Part shown: piece after piece, positions 26,715 to 35,635 of the stretch | Position numbering within the stretch: position 1 is the stretch's first letter | Layout: each line of letters begins with the position of its first letter | Source of the DNA: Haloflavibacter putidus | GTDB taxonomy: Bacteria; Bacteroidota; Bacteroidia; Flavobacteriales; Flavobacteriaceae | Direction of reading: 5' to 3' | DNA: 64,000 nt | Assembly: GCF_006546625.1 (NCBI RefSeq) | Contig: NZ_VIAR01000005.1 | Coordinates: 124,001-188,000, forward strand | Position numbers and translations under genes: made by a program | Notes under the pieces: model-generated | What the model was told of the DNA's origin: nothing | Databases searched by the model: none | What the model saw: only the letters and a program-made list of their open reading frames with translations

Positions 26715-28472
26715 ATGAAAAAATTTGAAGATTTAGGGCTTAATGCCGAAATTATTAGTGCCGTTAGGGATATGGGCTTTGAGAGTCCGAGCGAAGTTCA
26801 GGAAAAAGCAATTCCAATTTTATTGCAAAACGAAACCGATTTAGTTGCGCTAGCACAAACCGGTACCGGAAAAACCGCTGCTTTTGGATTTCCTTTAATT
26901 CAGAAATTAAATCCGAACAGCAAACAAACCCAAGGGTTAATTTTATCGCCAACACGAGAATTGTGTTTGCAAATTACCAACGAGTTAAAAAATTACGCTA
27001 AGTATATTCCGCAACTATCTACTGTTGCCGTTTATGGCGGAGCCAGTATTTCTGACCAAGAGCGTCAGGTAAAACGCGGAGCACAAATTATCGTTGCCAC
27101 TCCCGGAAGGATGAAAGATATGGTTGGCCGCAAAATGATAGACATTTCTAATATTGGCTATTGCGTGCTAGATGAAGCAGACGAAATGCTAAATATGGGT
27201 TTTTATGAAGATATTACCGATATTTTATCGCATACGCCAAATACCAAAAAAACTTGGTTATTTAGTGCTACTATGCCAAAAGAAGTAGCAAAAATAGCCA
27301 AAAAGTTTATGAAGTCGCCACAGGAAGTTACCGTTGGCACCAAAAATGAATCTACCAAAAATGTATCGCACGAATATTATACTGTCTCGGGTAGAGACCG
27401 TTATTCGGCTTTAAAACGCTTGGCAGATGCAAATCCGGATATATTTTCGGTGATTTTTTGTAGAACAAAAAGAGACACCCAAAGAGTTGCAGAAAAACTT
27501 ATTGAAGACGGTTACAATGCCGGCGCACTTCACGGAGATTTAAGTCAAAATCAACGTGATTTGGTTATGAAGAGTTTTCGTAACAAGCAAATACAAATGT
27601 TGGTGGCCACAGATGTCGCTGCCCGCGGAATTGATGTAGACGATATTACCCACGTTATACATTACCAACTTCCCGATGAAATTGAAACTTACACCCACCG
27701 TAGCGGACGTACAGGACGCGCAGGTAAAAGTGGTGTTTCTATGGTGATTATTACCAAAAGCGAAAGACGAAAAATCAAAAGCATTGAGAAAATAATCAAC
27801 CAAAAATTTGAAGAAAACCAAATACCAAGTGGCGAAGAAATTTGCCAAGTACAGTTATTTCACTTGGCCAATTCGATTAAAAAAACAGAAATAAACCAGG
27901 AAATTAATCAGTTTTTACCGCAACTGGAAGAAATTCTAGAAGATTTCAGTAAGGAAGAATTAATTAAAAAATTCTTTTCTGTAGAGTTTACACGTTTTTA
28001 TAATTACTATAAAGGTGCCACAGACCTCAACAAAAAAGCAGACAGAGATTACCGCGAAGGAGAAGATAGCGGAGAAAGCATACGTTACTTTATAAACGTT
28101 GGTAGCAAAGATGGTTTTGATTGGATGTCTTTAAAAGACTTTCTAAAAGAACAATTAGATTTAGGAAGAGATGGCGTTTCGCGCGTAGACGTAAAAGATG
28201 CGTTTTCGTTTTTTAATACCGATGCAGATCAAAAAGATAAAGTTTTTAAGGTATTTGAAAACTTTGAGCACCAAGGCCGTTCTATTAACGTAGAAATGAC
28301 CAATAATAAAAGTGCCGGCAAAAGTAGAAGAAAGCCTAAGTCTAGAAATAGAAAACCTGATAATTTTTCTAAGCAAAATTCTAAACGTTCTCCACGAAGG
28401 TCACAACCTAAAAAGACAGATAGACAAGCCAATATTAAAAGCTCTATAAATCGTAGAAAGAAAAAACGCTAA
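26715..28472 (+). CDS. DEAD-box RNA helicase with DbpA-like RNA-binding domain
   Basis: A 585-residue helicase. The Q motif, Walker A AQTGTGKTAAF (residues about 49-59), PTRELCLQI, DEAD (near 155), SAT and the HRSGRTGRAGKSG motif VI are all present. A DbpA-type RNA-binding domain follows (about 460-535; RYFINVGSKDGFDWMSLKDFL). A basic tail rich in K, R and S comes last. The layout resembles DeaD/CsdA, which acts in ribosome assembly and RNA decay, often under cold. It is monocistronic. Confidence 0.95.
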   Translation: MKKFEDLGLNAEIISAVRDMGFESPSEVQEKAIPILLQNETDLVALAQTGTGKTAAFGFPLIQKLNPNSKQTQGLILSPTRELCLQITNELKNYAKYIPQLSTVAVYGGASISDQERQVKRGAQIIVATPGRMKDMVGRKMIDISNIGYCVLDEADEMLNMGFYEDITDILSHTPNTKKTWLFSATMPKEVAKIAKKFMKSPQEVTVGTKNESTKNVSHEYYTVSGRDRYSALKRLADANPDIFSVIFCRTKRDTQRVAEKLIEDGYNAGALHGDLSQNQRDLVMKSFRNKQIQMLVATDVAARGIDVDDITHVIHYQLPDEIETYTHRSGRTGRAGKSGVSMVIITKSERRKIKSIEKIINQKFEENQIPSGEEICQVQLFHLANSIKKTEINQEINQFLPQLEEILEDFSKEELIKKFFSVEFTRFYNYYKGATDLNKKADRDYREGEDSGESIRYFINVGSKDGFDWMSLKDFLKEQLDLGRDGVSRVDVKDAFSFFNTDADQKDKVFKVFENFEHQGRSINVEMTNNKSAGKSRRKPKSRNRKPDNFSKQNSKRSPRRSQPKKTDRQANIKSSINRRKKKR

Positions 28473-28559
28473 TATCTAAATTGGTTTAGTTTTTGAAGAA
28501 AAATATGCGAGATTTAAGATAAAAAATTTTAATTTCACGCCTATTCCACTTTATTGATT

Positions 28560-29339
28560 ATGAGATTTTTTTTAAGCTTTTTTTTAATAACTTTTTTTAG
28601 TTTTACGGCTATTGCCCAAGAAAGCGATAGCCTTAAAACTGAAATCATAAAAGGGCGTGTTCTTAATGCGGCCAATGATTTAGCCTTAGAAGATGTAAAC
28701 ATTATAAACCTTAATACGGTAAAAGGCACTACTTCTGACGTAAAAGGAGAGTTTGAAATAAAAGCATCTGTAAACGACACCCTTTATTTTTCGTATTTAG
28801 GTTTTAAATCTATAGAAGTTCGTGTAACCAACGACTGGACAAAATATGGCGATGTTAAAGTTAAAATGACCGAGATTGGTATTGCTTTGGAAGAAGTAAC
28901 TTTAAAACCCTTAAAACTTACGGGATATTTAGAAATTGATGCCAAAAACATTCCTATTTACGAAAACTACCGTTATAGCATTTCTGGTTTAAGCTCTGGT
29001 TATGAAGCTGGCGACCAACAACCCGGCGCATTTTCTAAAACGCTGGAATCTATTTTTAATCCGGCAGATTTTCTCTATAACATTTTCGGCGATAAGCCTA
29101 AACAAATGCGCAAATTGCGCAAAATGAAAGAGGACGATGAGATTAGGAATTTGCTGCAACAAAAATTTAATAGAGAAACCTTAATGGCATTATTGCAAGT
29201 TACCCGCGTAGATATAGATCAAATTTTGCAACGTTGTAATTACTCTAAAAGTTTTATAAAAAACGCCAACGATTTGCAAATTTTAGACGCCATTAGCGGG
29301 TGTTATGAAGAATATCGTGTTTTAAAAGAAAAAAAATAG
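28560..29339 (+). CDS. Secreted carboxypeptidase-regulatory-like domain protein
   Basis: A 259-residue protein with a signal peptide ending IAQ (about residue 20). A CarboxypepD_reg-like beta-sandwich follows (IKGRVLNAANDLALEDVNIINLNTVKGTTSDVKGEFEI-like, residues about 28-95). The C-terminal half is helical with no known domain. Such single-domain proteins often lie in the cell envelope of Bacteroidetes. The ATG at 28560 is preferred over the in-frame TTG at 28554. It converges with the TrmH gene with no gap. Confidence 0.8.
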   Translation: MRFFLSFFLITFFSFTAIAQESDSLKTEIIKGRVLNAANDLALEDVNIINLNTVKGTTSDVKGEFEIKASVNDTLYFSYLGFKSIEVRVTNDWTKYGDVKVKMTEIGIALEEVTLKPLKLTGYLEIDAKNIPIYENYRYSISGLSSGYEAGDQQPGAFSKTLESIFNPADFLYNIFGDKPKQMRKLRKMKEDDEIRNLLQQKFNRETLMALLQVTRVDIDQILQRCNYSKSFIKNANDLQILDAISGCYEEYRVLKEKK

Positions 29340-29999
29340 TTAGTCTACTTTCTCCTTAAATCTTTTTATAATTTTTTCACTACTCTGAATGCTGTTTTTT
29401 GCCCAGAAATATCTGGTGGCTAATTCGTCTTTTTTAGAGAGCTGCCAAGCAATATTACTTTGTTTTAGTTTATGCGTAAGCGCTTGCAAAATAATTGCAG
29501 CAGATACAGAAATATTTAAACTTTCTGTAAAACCAACCATTGGTATCTTTAAAAAACCATCGGCGTTTTCTAAAACTTCTTGAGAAAGACCTTCTTTTTC
29601 TGTACCAAAAAATAAAGCTGCTGGTTTGCTTATGTCAAAATCGTTAAGCATACAAGCGTTGTTATGCGGCGTGGTGGCAATAATTTGATAGCCTTTTGTG
29701 CGCAAATTTTCTATACTTTCATTTACATGGTTATAACGGTTTACGTTAACCCATTTTTGGGCTCCCATAGCAATTTCCCGGTCTATACGTTTGCGGTTTC
29801 GCTCTTCTATAATATGAATGTTTTGAATGCCGAAAACGTCACAACTTCTTATTACGGCACTGGTATTGTGCAACTGGTAGACATCTTCCGTGGCAACGGT
29901 AAAATGATTGGTACGATTGACCAAAACTTCTTGAAAACGTTGTTTTCTATTTTCGGTAAGAAAAGTTTCTAAATGGGTTAGTAAATTTAAATCTGTCAT
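29340..29999 (-). CDS. TrmH (SpoU)-family RNA 2'-O-methyltransferase
   Basis: A 219-residue SPOUT enzyme from the ATG at 29999. Motif 1 is RTNHFTVATEDVYQLHNTSAVIRSCDVFG. Motifs 2 and 3 are ALFFGTEKEGLSQEVL and IPMVGFTESLNISVSAAIILQAL. The most likely target is Gm18 of tRNA, as for TrmH, but other RNAs are possible. An upstream ATG at 30089 would overlap the divergent sigma gene and adds an unrelated extension, so it is rejected. Confidence 0.9.
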   Translation of the reverse strand: MTDLNLLTHLETFLTENRKQRFQEVLVNRTNHFTVATEDVYQLHNTSAVIRSCDVFGIQNIHIIEERNRKRIDREIAMGAQKWVNVNRYNHVNESIENLRTKGYQIIATTPHNNACMLNDFDISKPAALFFGTEKEGLSQEVLENADGFLKIPMVGFTESLNISVSAAIILQALTHKLKQSNIAWQLSKKDELATRYFWAKNSIQSSEKIIKRFKEKVD

Positions 30000-30028
30000 T
30001 AATTTTTTAAAAATAAAGTAGGAAATAT

Positions 30029-30057
30029 CAAATTTAATGCAATTTTTGTATTGGCAA
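30029..30057 (-). promoter_or_regulatory. Promoter of the TrmH-family gene
   Basis: On the minus strand TTG (30057-30055), 18 bp, then TAAATTTG (30036-30029) matches the consensus. It supports the ATG at 29999 as start. Confidence 0.65.
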
Positions 30058-30074
30058 GACCAATACTTACTTTT

Positions 30075-30608
30075 ATGCATCAAGACCAACTTTTAGAACT
30101 TATTGAAAAAAAAGACGAAAAATCTTTTGACTACCTCTACGATATGTATGCGCAGAGTCTTTTTGGTGTGATACACGCCGTTGTAAAAAATAAAGCCCAA
30201 GCAGAAGATGTTTTGCAAGAAGTAATGGTAAAAATTTGGGAAAATTTAGATTCCTACAAAAAAGATAAAGGTCGTTTTTATACCTGGATTGTAAATATAG
30301 CCCGCAATGCAGCGGTAGATAAGTATAGATCTAAAGCCTATAAAAAACAAAGACAAAACCTAAGTACAGATAATTTCGTAAGTATATTAGAAGGCTCGTA
30401 TAATTTAGGAAGATTAACCAATGCCATAGGAATTGAAGCTTTTGTAAAAAAATTAAAACCCAAGTGCATTAAAATAATAGATCTATTGTTTTATAAAGGC
30501 TTTACGCAAAAAGAAGCTGCCGAAGATTTAAGCATTCCGTTAGGTACTTTAAAAACTAGAAACCGAGCTTGCATAAATGATTTAAGAACTTTATTGAACG
30601 TAAAATGA
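30075..30608 (+). CDS. Sigma-70 family RNA polymerase sigma factor (ECF type)
   Basis: A 177-residue two-domain sigma factor. Region 2 holds DYLYDMYAQSLFGVIHAVV, AEDVLQEVMVKIWENL and GRFYTWIVNIARNAAVDKYRSK. Region 4 has a helix-turn-helix FTQKEAAEDLSIPLGTLKTR. The ATG at 30075 is chosen over the TTG at 30051. It overlaps the downstream anti-sigma gene by 4 bp, so the two are translationally coupled. Confidence 0.93.
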   Translation: MHQDQLLELIEKKDEKSFDYLYDMYAQSLFGVIHAVVKNKAQAEDVLQEVMVKIWENLDSYKKDKGRFYTWIVNIARNAAVDKYRSKAYKKQRQNLSTDNFVSILEGSYNLGRLTNAIGIEAFVKKLKPKCIKIIDLLFYKGFTQKEAAEDLSIPLGTLKTRNRACINDLRTLLNVK

Positions 30609-31387
30609 GTACACAAGAATACATAGATTCCGGTATTTTAGAACTGTATGTTTACGGCTCTTTATCTGAAGAGGAAACGAGCGAAGTACAAGAAATGATA
30701 GCTAAACATCCGGAAGTAAAAAAGGAAGTAGAAGCTATAGAAGAAGCAGTAATAAGATTGTCTGGCAGCGTATCGCCCTATTTGCCGGCTGTAAATTACC
30801 AACGTATAAAAAAGAATATTTTTAATAAAAAAACCAAGGTTAAAACTTTACGGAAAACTTCTTGGGCTGCTTATGCTGGTTGGGCTGCTACCCTGCTCTT
30901 ACTAATTGCTTCGGCTGTTTTTTACCAGCAGTACCAAAGCAGTAAAGAAACTCTGCAAGTAGTTACTACAGAAAAAGTAGCCTTGCAAGAAGATAATAAT
31001 CAATTGGAAAACCAACAAGAAGCTTATGCTGCTAACCTACGTATTATTCGAGATAAGAATACTAAAGTTGTACCCTTAGAAGGACAAAAAAATTATAGCG
31101 AAGCATACGCGCAAGCCTATTATAACAAAGAATCTAAAGAAGTAATAATTGACGCCCAAGGTTTACCAGAACCACCTGAGGGAATGGTTTACCAAGTTTG
31201 GTCTTTAAGATTAGACCCATTAACGCCAACCAGCGTTGGACTTTTAGAAGCGTTTGAAACCAATGACTCTAAGTTATTTCGTGTAGCAGAAGCACCATCT
31301 GCAGAAGCTTTTGGAATTACCTTAGAGCCTGCCGGCGGAAGCAAAACTCCAACAATGGATAAATTATATACATTAGGTAAAGTGTAA
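30605..31387 (+). CDS. Anti-sigma factor, RskA C-terminal domain type
   Basis: A 260-residue membrane protein. The N-terminal cytoplasmic part (about residues 1-85) has a zinc-less anti-sigma pattern (YIDSGILELYVYGSLSEEE). One membrane helix is near 97-117 (AGWAATLLLLIASAVFY), then a coiled-coil stretch, then an RskA-like extracytoplasmic beta domain (PEPPEGMVYQVWSLRLD, then FGITLEPAGGSKTPT). It is predicted to hold the adjacent sigma factor at the membrane. One dispersed 10-mer copy lies at 30846-30855. Confidence 0.9.
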   Translation: MSTQEYIDSGILELYVYGSLSEEETSEVQEMIAKHPEVKKEVEAIEEAVIRLSGSVSPYLPAVNYQRIKKNIFNKKTKVKTLRKTSWAAYAGWAATLLLLIASAVFYQQYQSSKETLQVVTTEKVALQEDNNQLENQQEAYAANLRIIRDKNTKVVPLEGQKNYSEAYAQAYYNKESKEVIIDAQGLPEPPEGMVYQVWSLRLDPLTPTSVGLLEAFETNDSKLFRVAEAPSAEAFGITLEPAGGSKTPTMDKLYTLGKV

Positions 31388-31439
31388 AAACTAATTAACG
31401 CTAAGTAGATACCATGTTTCTTTACGGAAGAATTTGTTA

Positions 31440-32120
31440 TTATTTTTCCAGTAATTCGGTAACCAGTTGTGGTACGCCAACAGCTGCTTTTTGCGCCCGT
31501 ACTTCTAAATTTTTTCCAGACTTTACTGCCGGTTTTGGATCTATAAAATAAATAGGAACGCCATTTGGAGCAAAATCTATTAAGCCGGCCGCGGGATAAA
31601 CCTGCATAGATGTGCCAATAATTATAAGAATATCTGCTTTACTAACTTTATCTGCGGCAATCTCTAGCATTGGGACAGCTTCACCAAACCAAACAATATG
31701 CGGCCGCAATTGATGGTTATGCTCGCAGAAATCGCCCACATTCAAATCTTCTTTCCAGTCCATTATCAAGTTTTCGTCAAATGTACTTCGTACTTTAAAG
31801 AGTTCGCCGTGTAAATGGGTCACATTTGTGCTACCGGCGCGTTCGTGCAAATCGTCTACATTTTGCGTGATTATTTCTACGTTGAAAGCACTTTCTAATT
31901 CTGCTAAAGCTTTATGCGCATTGTTAGGATGTACGCTTTTTAACTGTTGGCGGCGTTTATTATAGAAATCTAATACCAATTCTCTATTAGCTTCCCAGCC
32001 TTGTGGCGAGGCAACTTGCATAACATCGTAGCCTTCCCATAAGCCGTCAGCATCTCTAAAGGTTTTTATTCCGCTTTCTGCACTTACTCCGGCGCCGGTT
32101 AAAACCACTATATTTTTCAT
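31440..32120 (-). CDS. cobB: NAD-dependent deacylase, sirtuin class III (CobB-like)
   Basis: A 226-residue Sir2 protein. GAGVSAESGIKTFRDADGLW, TQNVDDLHERAG and catalytic H104 in HLHGELFKV are intact. Y53 and R56 in FYNKRRQQL match the Tyr-x-x-Arg pair that selects succinyl and malonyl lysine in SIRT5 and CobB. The four zinc cysteines usual in sirtuins are reduced to one (C132), so the zinc module seems lost. It converges with the anti-sigma gene and is flanked by inverted copies of the dispersed 10-mer (31420 and 32172). Confidence 0.93.
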   Translation of the reverse strand: MKNIVVLTGAGVSAESGIKTFRDADGLWEGYDVMQVASPQGWEANRELVLDFYNKRRQQLKSVHPNNAHKALAELESAFNVEIITQNVDDLHERAGSTNVTHLHGELFKVRSTFDENLIMDWKEDLNVGDFCEHNHQLRPHIVWFGEAVPMLEIAADKVSKADILIIIGTSMQVYPAAGLIDFAPNGVPIYFIDPKPAVKSGKNLEVRAQKAAVGVPQLVTELLEK

Positions 32121-32446
32121 AAGACTTGTTTAGTTTTAAAAATTAGAATTGTTTTTGCACAGGCTAATACATTCCGTAAAGTAAAAGACAAACTGTAAAT
32201 TTCTAATTTAGTAAAAGCCGAGTCAATTCCGTAAAGAAATACAAAAAGAAATTACTTCCAGACAATTTCTAACTCGAAAAAGCAGAAAAAATATAAAAAA
32301 ACTATTTAGCTAAAACATTGAAAATCAGTAAAAAATATAATTTTTCAAAAAAAAATTTAAAAAAATCGGGTTTTTAAAAAACCGCACTCCTTTTAATCTC
32401 GTAAGTAAAGTAGAAAGCAAAATTGTTTAACCAAAAAAAAGAAATC
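32121..32446. other. Intergenic region upstream of the CHRD lipoprotein
   Basis: This 326-bp divergent gap is strongly A-rich near 32280-32380. It holds two exact copies of the dispersed 10-mer in the same orientation (32172-32181 and 32227-32236). A small hairpin (CGGGTTTTT...AAAAAACCG) lies near 32367-32385. No consensus promoter was found. Confidence 0.5.
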
Positions 32447-34006
32447 ATGAAAACAAGAATTTTAGCTTCTTTATTATTAACCTTTTTAATATTTACGAGT
32501 TGTAGCAACGACGACGATGCGGTTACGCCTCCCACAATGGGAGACAGTAAATCGTACTCGTTAATGTCTGTTTCTAACCCGGCAATATCTGGAATGGTTA
32601 CTTTTATTGAAAACGACAACAACACTACTACGGTAGAAATTGACCTCAACGGAACTACTTCCGGAATGCACCCGGCACATATTCATATGAATACGGCTGC
32701 AGAAAGTGGCGATATTGCCATTAGCTTAGAACCCGTAGATGGTTCTACAGGAATGAGCTCTACCACTTTTAGTACCAAGGACGATGGTACGCCAATTTCT
32801 TATGACGAGCTTTTAAATTTTGACGGCTACGTAAATGTACATAAAAGTGCAGACGATTTAGGGACTTTAATTGCACAAGGCGATATTGGTCAAAACGAAT
32901 TGACCAACAATTCTAAAACCTATATGTTAGGTAGTAAAGCTAACCCAAATATTATGGGAGATGCCGTGTTTACCGAACGTGTAAACGGAACAACTTTAAT
33001 AGAAATTATGTTAGAGGGAACTCCGGCAAACGGCGAGCACCCAGGACATATACATATGAATACCGCTGCAGAAGGTGGCGAAATTAAAGTAACTTTCACA
33101 CCGGTAAACGGTGCAACCGGAATGAGCGCAACCCAAGTGGGAATGTTAGACGATGGTACGCCAATTACCTACGATGAGCTTTTAGAGTTTGATGGTTACA
33201 TCAACATTCATAAAAGTGCAGATGATTTAGGAACTTTAATTGCCCAAGGCGACATTGGTCAAAACGAATTGACTAACAATTCTAAAACCTATATGTTAGA
33301 TAGCAAAGCTGACCCAAATATTATGGGAGATGCCGTGTTTACCGAACGTGTAAACGGAACAACTTTAATAGAAATTATGTTAGAGGGAACTCCGGCAAAC
33401 GGCGAGCACCCAGGACATATACATATGAATACCGCTGCAGAAGGTGGCGATATTAAAGTGACTTTTACGCCAGTAAACGGTGCAACCGGAATGAGCGCAA
33501 CACAAGTTGCAATGTTAGACGATGGTACACCAATTACCTACGACGAGCTTTTAGAGTTTGATGGTTACATCAATATTCATAAAAGTGCAGACGATTTAGC
33601 GACTTTGGTTGCACAAGGCGATATTGGCCAAAATGAGTTAACAGGAGAGTCTATGGCATACACTTTAGCCACTGTAGATAATTCTGGCGTAAGCGGCGAA
33701 GCTGTTTTTTATCAAAGAGTAAATGGCGAAGCCTTGTTAGTACTTGATGTTATGGGAACAATGGCAGGAGATAGCCACCCATCACACATTCATATGGGAG
33801 ATGTAAATAATCCTGGTGCAATTGTAGTTAGCTTAGATCCTGTAAACGGAGAAAGCGGAATGTCTATGACCAATATTGCAATGCAAGATGACGGCAGCCC
33901 ATTTGGTTATGACGATGCCTTAAACTACAATGGTTATATAAATGTGCATAAAAGCGAAGACGAATTAAATATTTTACTAGCACAAGGTAATATTGGTTCT
34001 AACTAA
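32447..34006 (+). CDS. Lipoprotein with four CHRD-domain repeats
   Basis: A 519-residue surface or periplasmic lipoprotein; the lipobox cysteine follows LLTFLIFTS (residues about 8-17). It has four CHRD domains in tandem, starting near residues 28, 146, 269 and 392. Each carries the HPxHIHM motif, a GATGMS-type turn, DDGTPITYDELLEFDGYINIHKS and TLIAQGDIG. Repeats 2 and 3 are nearly identical, in DNA as well as protein (369-bp period). CHRD domains occur in chordin and in bacterial surface proteins of unclear role. A TTG at 32423 is in frame but the ATG at 32447 gives a clean signal peptide. Confidence 0.9.
   Translation: MKTRILASLLLTFLIFTSCSNDDDAVTPPTMGDSKSYSLMSVSNPAISGMVTFIENDNNTTTVEIDLNGTTSGMHPAHIHMNTAAESGDIAISLEPVDGSTGMSSTTFSTKDDGTPISYDELLNFDGYVNVHKSADDLGTLIAQGDIGQNELTNNSKTYMLGSKANPNIMGDAVFTERVNGTTLIEIMLEGTPANGEHPGHIHMNTAAEGGEIKVTFTPVNGATGMSATQVGMLDDGTPITYDELLEFDGYINIHKSADDLGTLIAQGDIGQNELTNNSKTYMLDSKADPNIMGDAVFTERVNGTTLIEIMLEGTPANGEHPGHIHMNTAAEGGDIKVTFTPVNGATGMSATQVAMLDDGTPITYDELLEFDGYINIHKSADDLATLVAQGDIGQNELTGESMAYTLATVDNSGVSGEAVFYQRVNGEALLVLDVMGTMAGDSHPSHIHMGDVNNPGAIVVSLDPVNGESGMSMTNIAMQDDGSPFGYDDALNYNGYINVHKSEDELNILLAQGNIGSN
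32882..33619 (+). repeat. Near-identical 369-bp tandem repeat inside the CHRD gene
   Basis: Two units, 32882-33250 and 33251-33619, differ at few bases by eye and encode CHRD repeats 2 and 3. The outer repeats are diverged. This implies a recent in-frame duplication or gene conversion. Confidence 0.85.
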
Positions 34007-34031
34007 GTTTTGGTTCGTTTTGTTTGTCGAA

Positions 34032-34063
34032 AAGGCTGTCTTTTAAAGGCAGTCTTTTTTTTT
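34032..34063 (+). terminator. Terminator of the CHRD gene
   Basis: AAGGCTGTC and GGCAGTCTT arms pair with one wobble, followed by a long T-run. Confidence 0.7.
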
Positions 34064-34123
34064 GCTTAAATATGAGATTATTTAATTTAAACCCGCAAAA
34101 TTTTAGCAAGCTAAAAAAGACGT

Positions 34124-34131
34124 TATCTTTG
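34124..34131 (+). promoter_or_regulatory. -7 element (TATCTTTG) of purB
   Basis: Exact TAnnTTTG match 31 bp before the ATG; TTT in place of TTG lies 19 bp upstream. Confidence 0.5.
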
Positions 34132-34162
34132 TTTTTTTTAACATTCACACACAACAACATTT

Positions 34163-35497
34163 ATGAATGCATTGCAAGCCATTAGCCCAATAGACGGAAG
34201 ATACGCTTCTAAAACAAAAGATTTAATTGCTTTTTTTAGCGAAGAAGCGCTTATTAAATACCGCGTAAAAATAGAAGTAGAATATTTTATCGCTTTATGC
34301 GAAATTCCGTTGCCGCAACTGCAAGAAGTTTCGTCTTCCATTTTTCCTAAGTTGCGTGCTATCTATCAAAATTTTTCCGGCATAGACGCGCAAGCAGTAA
34401 AAGAAATAGAAAAAACTACCAACCACGATGTAAAAGCGGTAGAATATTTTTTAAAAGAAAAATTTGAAGCTTTAGGCTTAGACACTACCAAAGAGTTTAT
34501 TCATTTTGGTTTAACCTCGCAAGACATTAATAATACAGCAGTTCCGTTAAGTTTAAAAGATGCCTTAGACCAAGTATATTTACCCGAAATAGATAATCTT
34601 TTAGAAAAACTAAACAGTCTGGCCAACAATTGGAAAGACATTCCGTTACTTGCCAGAACGCACGGACAACCGGCTTCCCCTACCCGATTAGGTAAAGAAA
34701 TTGCCGTTTTTGTTACCAGAATAGAAGAGCAATTAGAAAATTTAAAAAGCACCCCAACTGCAGCAAAATTTGGTGGCGCCACCGGAAATTTTAATGCCCA
34801 TCATGTGGCTTACCCGCAAATAGATTGGAAAGATTTTGGGACACAATTTGTAGAAAGTTTAGGAATGAAACATTCTTTTCCTACCACGCAAATTGAGCAT
34901 TACGATTATATGGCAGCCACTTTTGATGCCTTAAAAAGAATAAATACCATTTTAATAGATTTAGATAGAGATATATGGACGTATATTTCTATGGATTACT
35001 TTAAGCAGAAAATAAAAAAAGGTGAAGTAGGTTCTTCAGCTATGCCGCATAAAGTAAACCCGATAGATTTTGAAAACAGCGAAGGAAATTTGGGCGTTGC
35101 CAATGCGCTTTTTGAGCATTTAGCAGCAAAACTTCCCATAAGCAGATTGCAACGCGATCTAACCGATAGCACGGTTTTACGAACCATAGGAATGCCATTG
35201 GGGCACACAATTATTGCCTTTAAATCTACTTTAAAAGGTTTAAACAAACTTTTATTAAACGAAAGCAAACTACAAGAAGATTTAGAAAATAATTGGGCGG
35301 TCGTGGCCGAAGCTATCCAGACCATTTTACGTAGGGAAAATTATAAAAACCCTTACGAAGCATTAAAAGGTTTAACCCGCACCAACGAAAAAATCAATGC
35401 CAAAAGCATCGCAGATTTTATTGAAACCTTAAATGTTTCTGAAGAAGTTAAAACCGAATTAAAAGCCATTACCCCACAAAATTATACGGGTATTTAG
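34163..35497 (+). CDS. purB: Adenylosuccinate lyase
   Basis: A 444-residue fumarase-superfamily enzyme acting twice in purine synthesis (SAICAR and adenylosuccinate cleavage). It has SPIDGRYASKTKDL at the start, TNHDVKAVEYFL, HFGLTSQDINNTA, RTHGQPASPTRLGKE and the signature GSSAMPHKVNPIDFENSEGN. It is of the E. coli-like PurB type. It stands alone with its own promoter box and a strong terminator. Confidence 0.97.
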   Translation: MNALQAISPIDGRYASKTKDLIAFFSEEALIKYRVKIEVEYFIALCEIPLPQLQEVSSSIFPKLRAIYQNFSGIDAQAVKEIEKTTNHDVKAVEYFLKEKFEALGLDTTKEFIHFGLTSQDINNTAVPLSLKDALDQVYLPEIDNLLEKLNSLANNWKDIPLLARTHGQPASPTRLGKEIAVFVTRIEEQLENLKSTPTAAKFGGATGNFNAHHVAYPQIDWKDFGTQFVESLGMKHSFPTTQIEHYDYMAATFDALKRINTILIDLDRDIWTYISMDYFKQKIKKGEVGSSAMPHKVNPIDFENSEGNLGVANALFEHLAAKLPISRLQRDLTDSTVLRTIGMPLGHTIIAFKSTLKGLNKLLLNESKLQEDLENNWAVVAEAIQTILRRENYKNPYEALKGLTRTNEKINAKSIADFIETLNVSEEVKTELKAITPQNYTGI

Positions 35498-35531
35498 AAG
35501 CTGTTTTTTAAACGGTCATTAAAATAGAAAA

Positions 35532-35585
35532 GATGGAATGGTGTTGAAAAATCAAAATGATAATCAACATCATTTCATCTTTTTT
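35532..35585 (+). terminator. Strong terminator of purB
   Basis: A 16-bp stem (35532-35547 with 35564-35579, two G-U pairs) is followed by T6. Confidence 0.85.
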
Positions 35586-35635
35586 ATCGTATTAAGAAAC
35601 ACAAATATTGCTTATAAAGTAAAGCTGAATTAACT

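Noticed and set aside
30000-30089. 30-codon N-terminal extension of the TrmH-family gene
   Set aside because: Contains its own -33/-7 promoter and overlaps the divergent sigma gene start.
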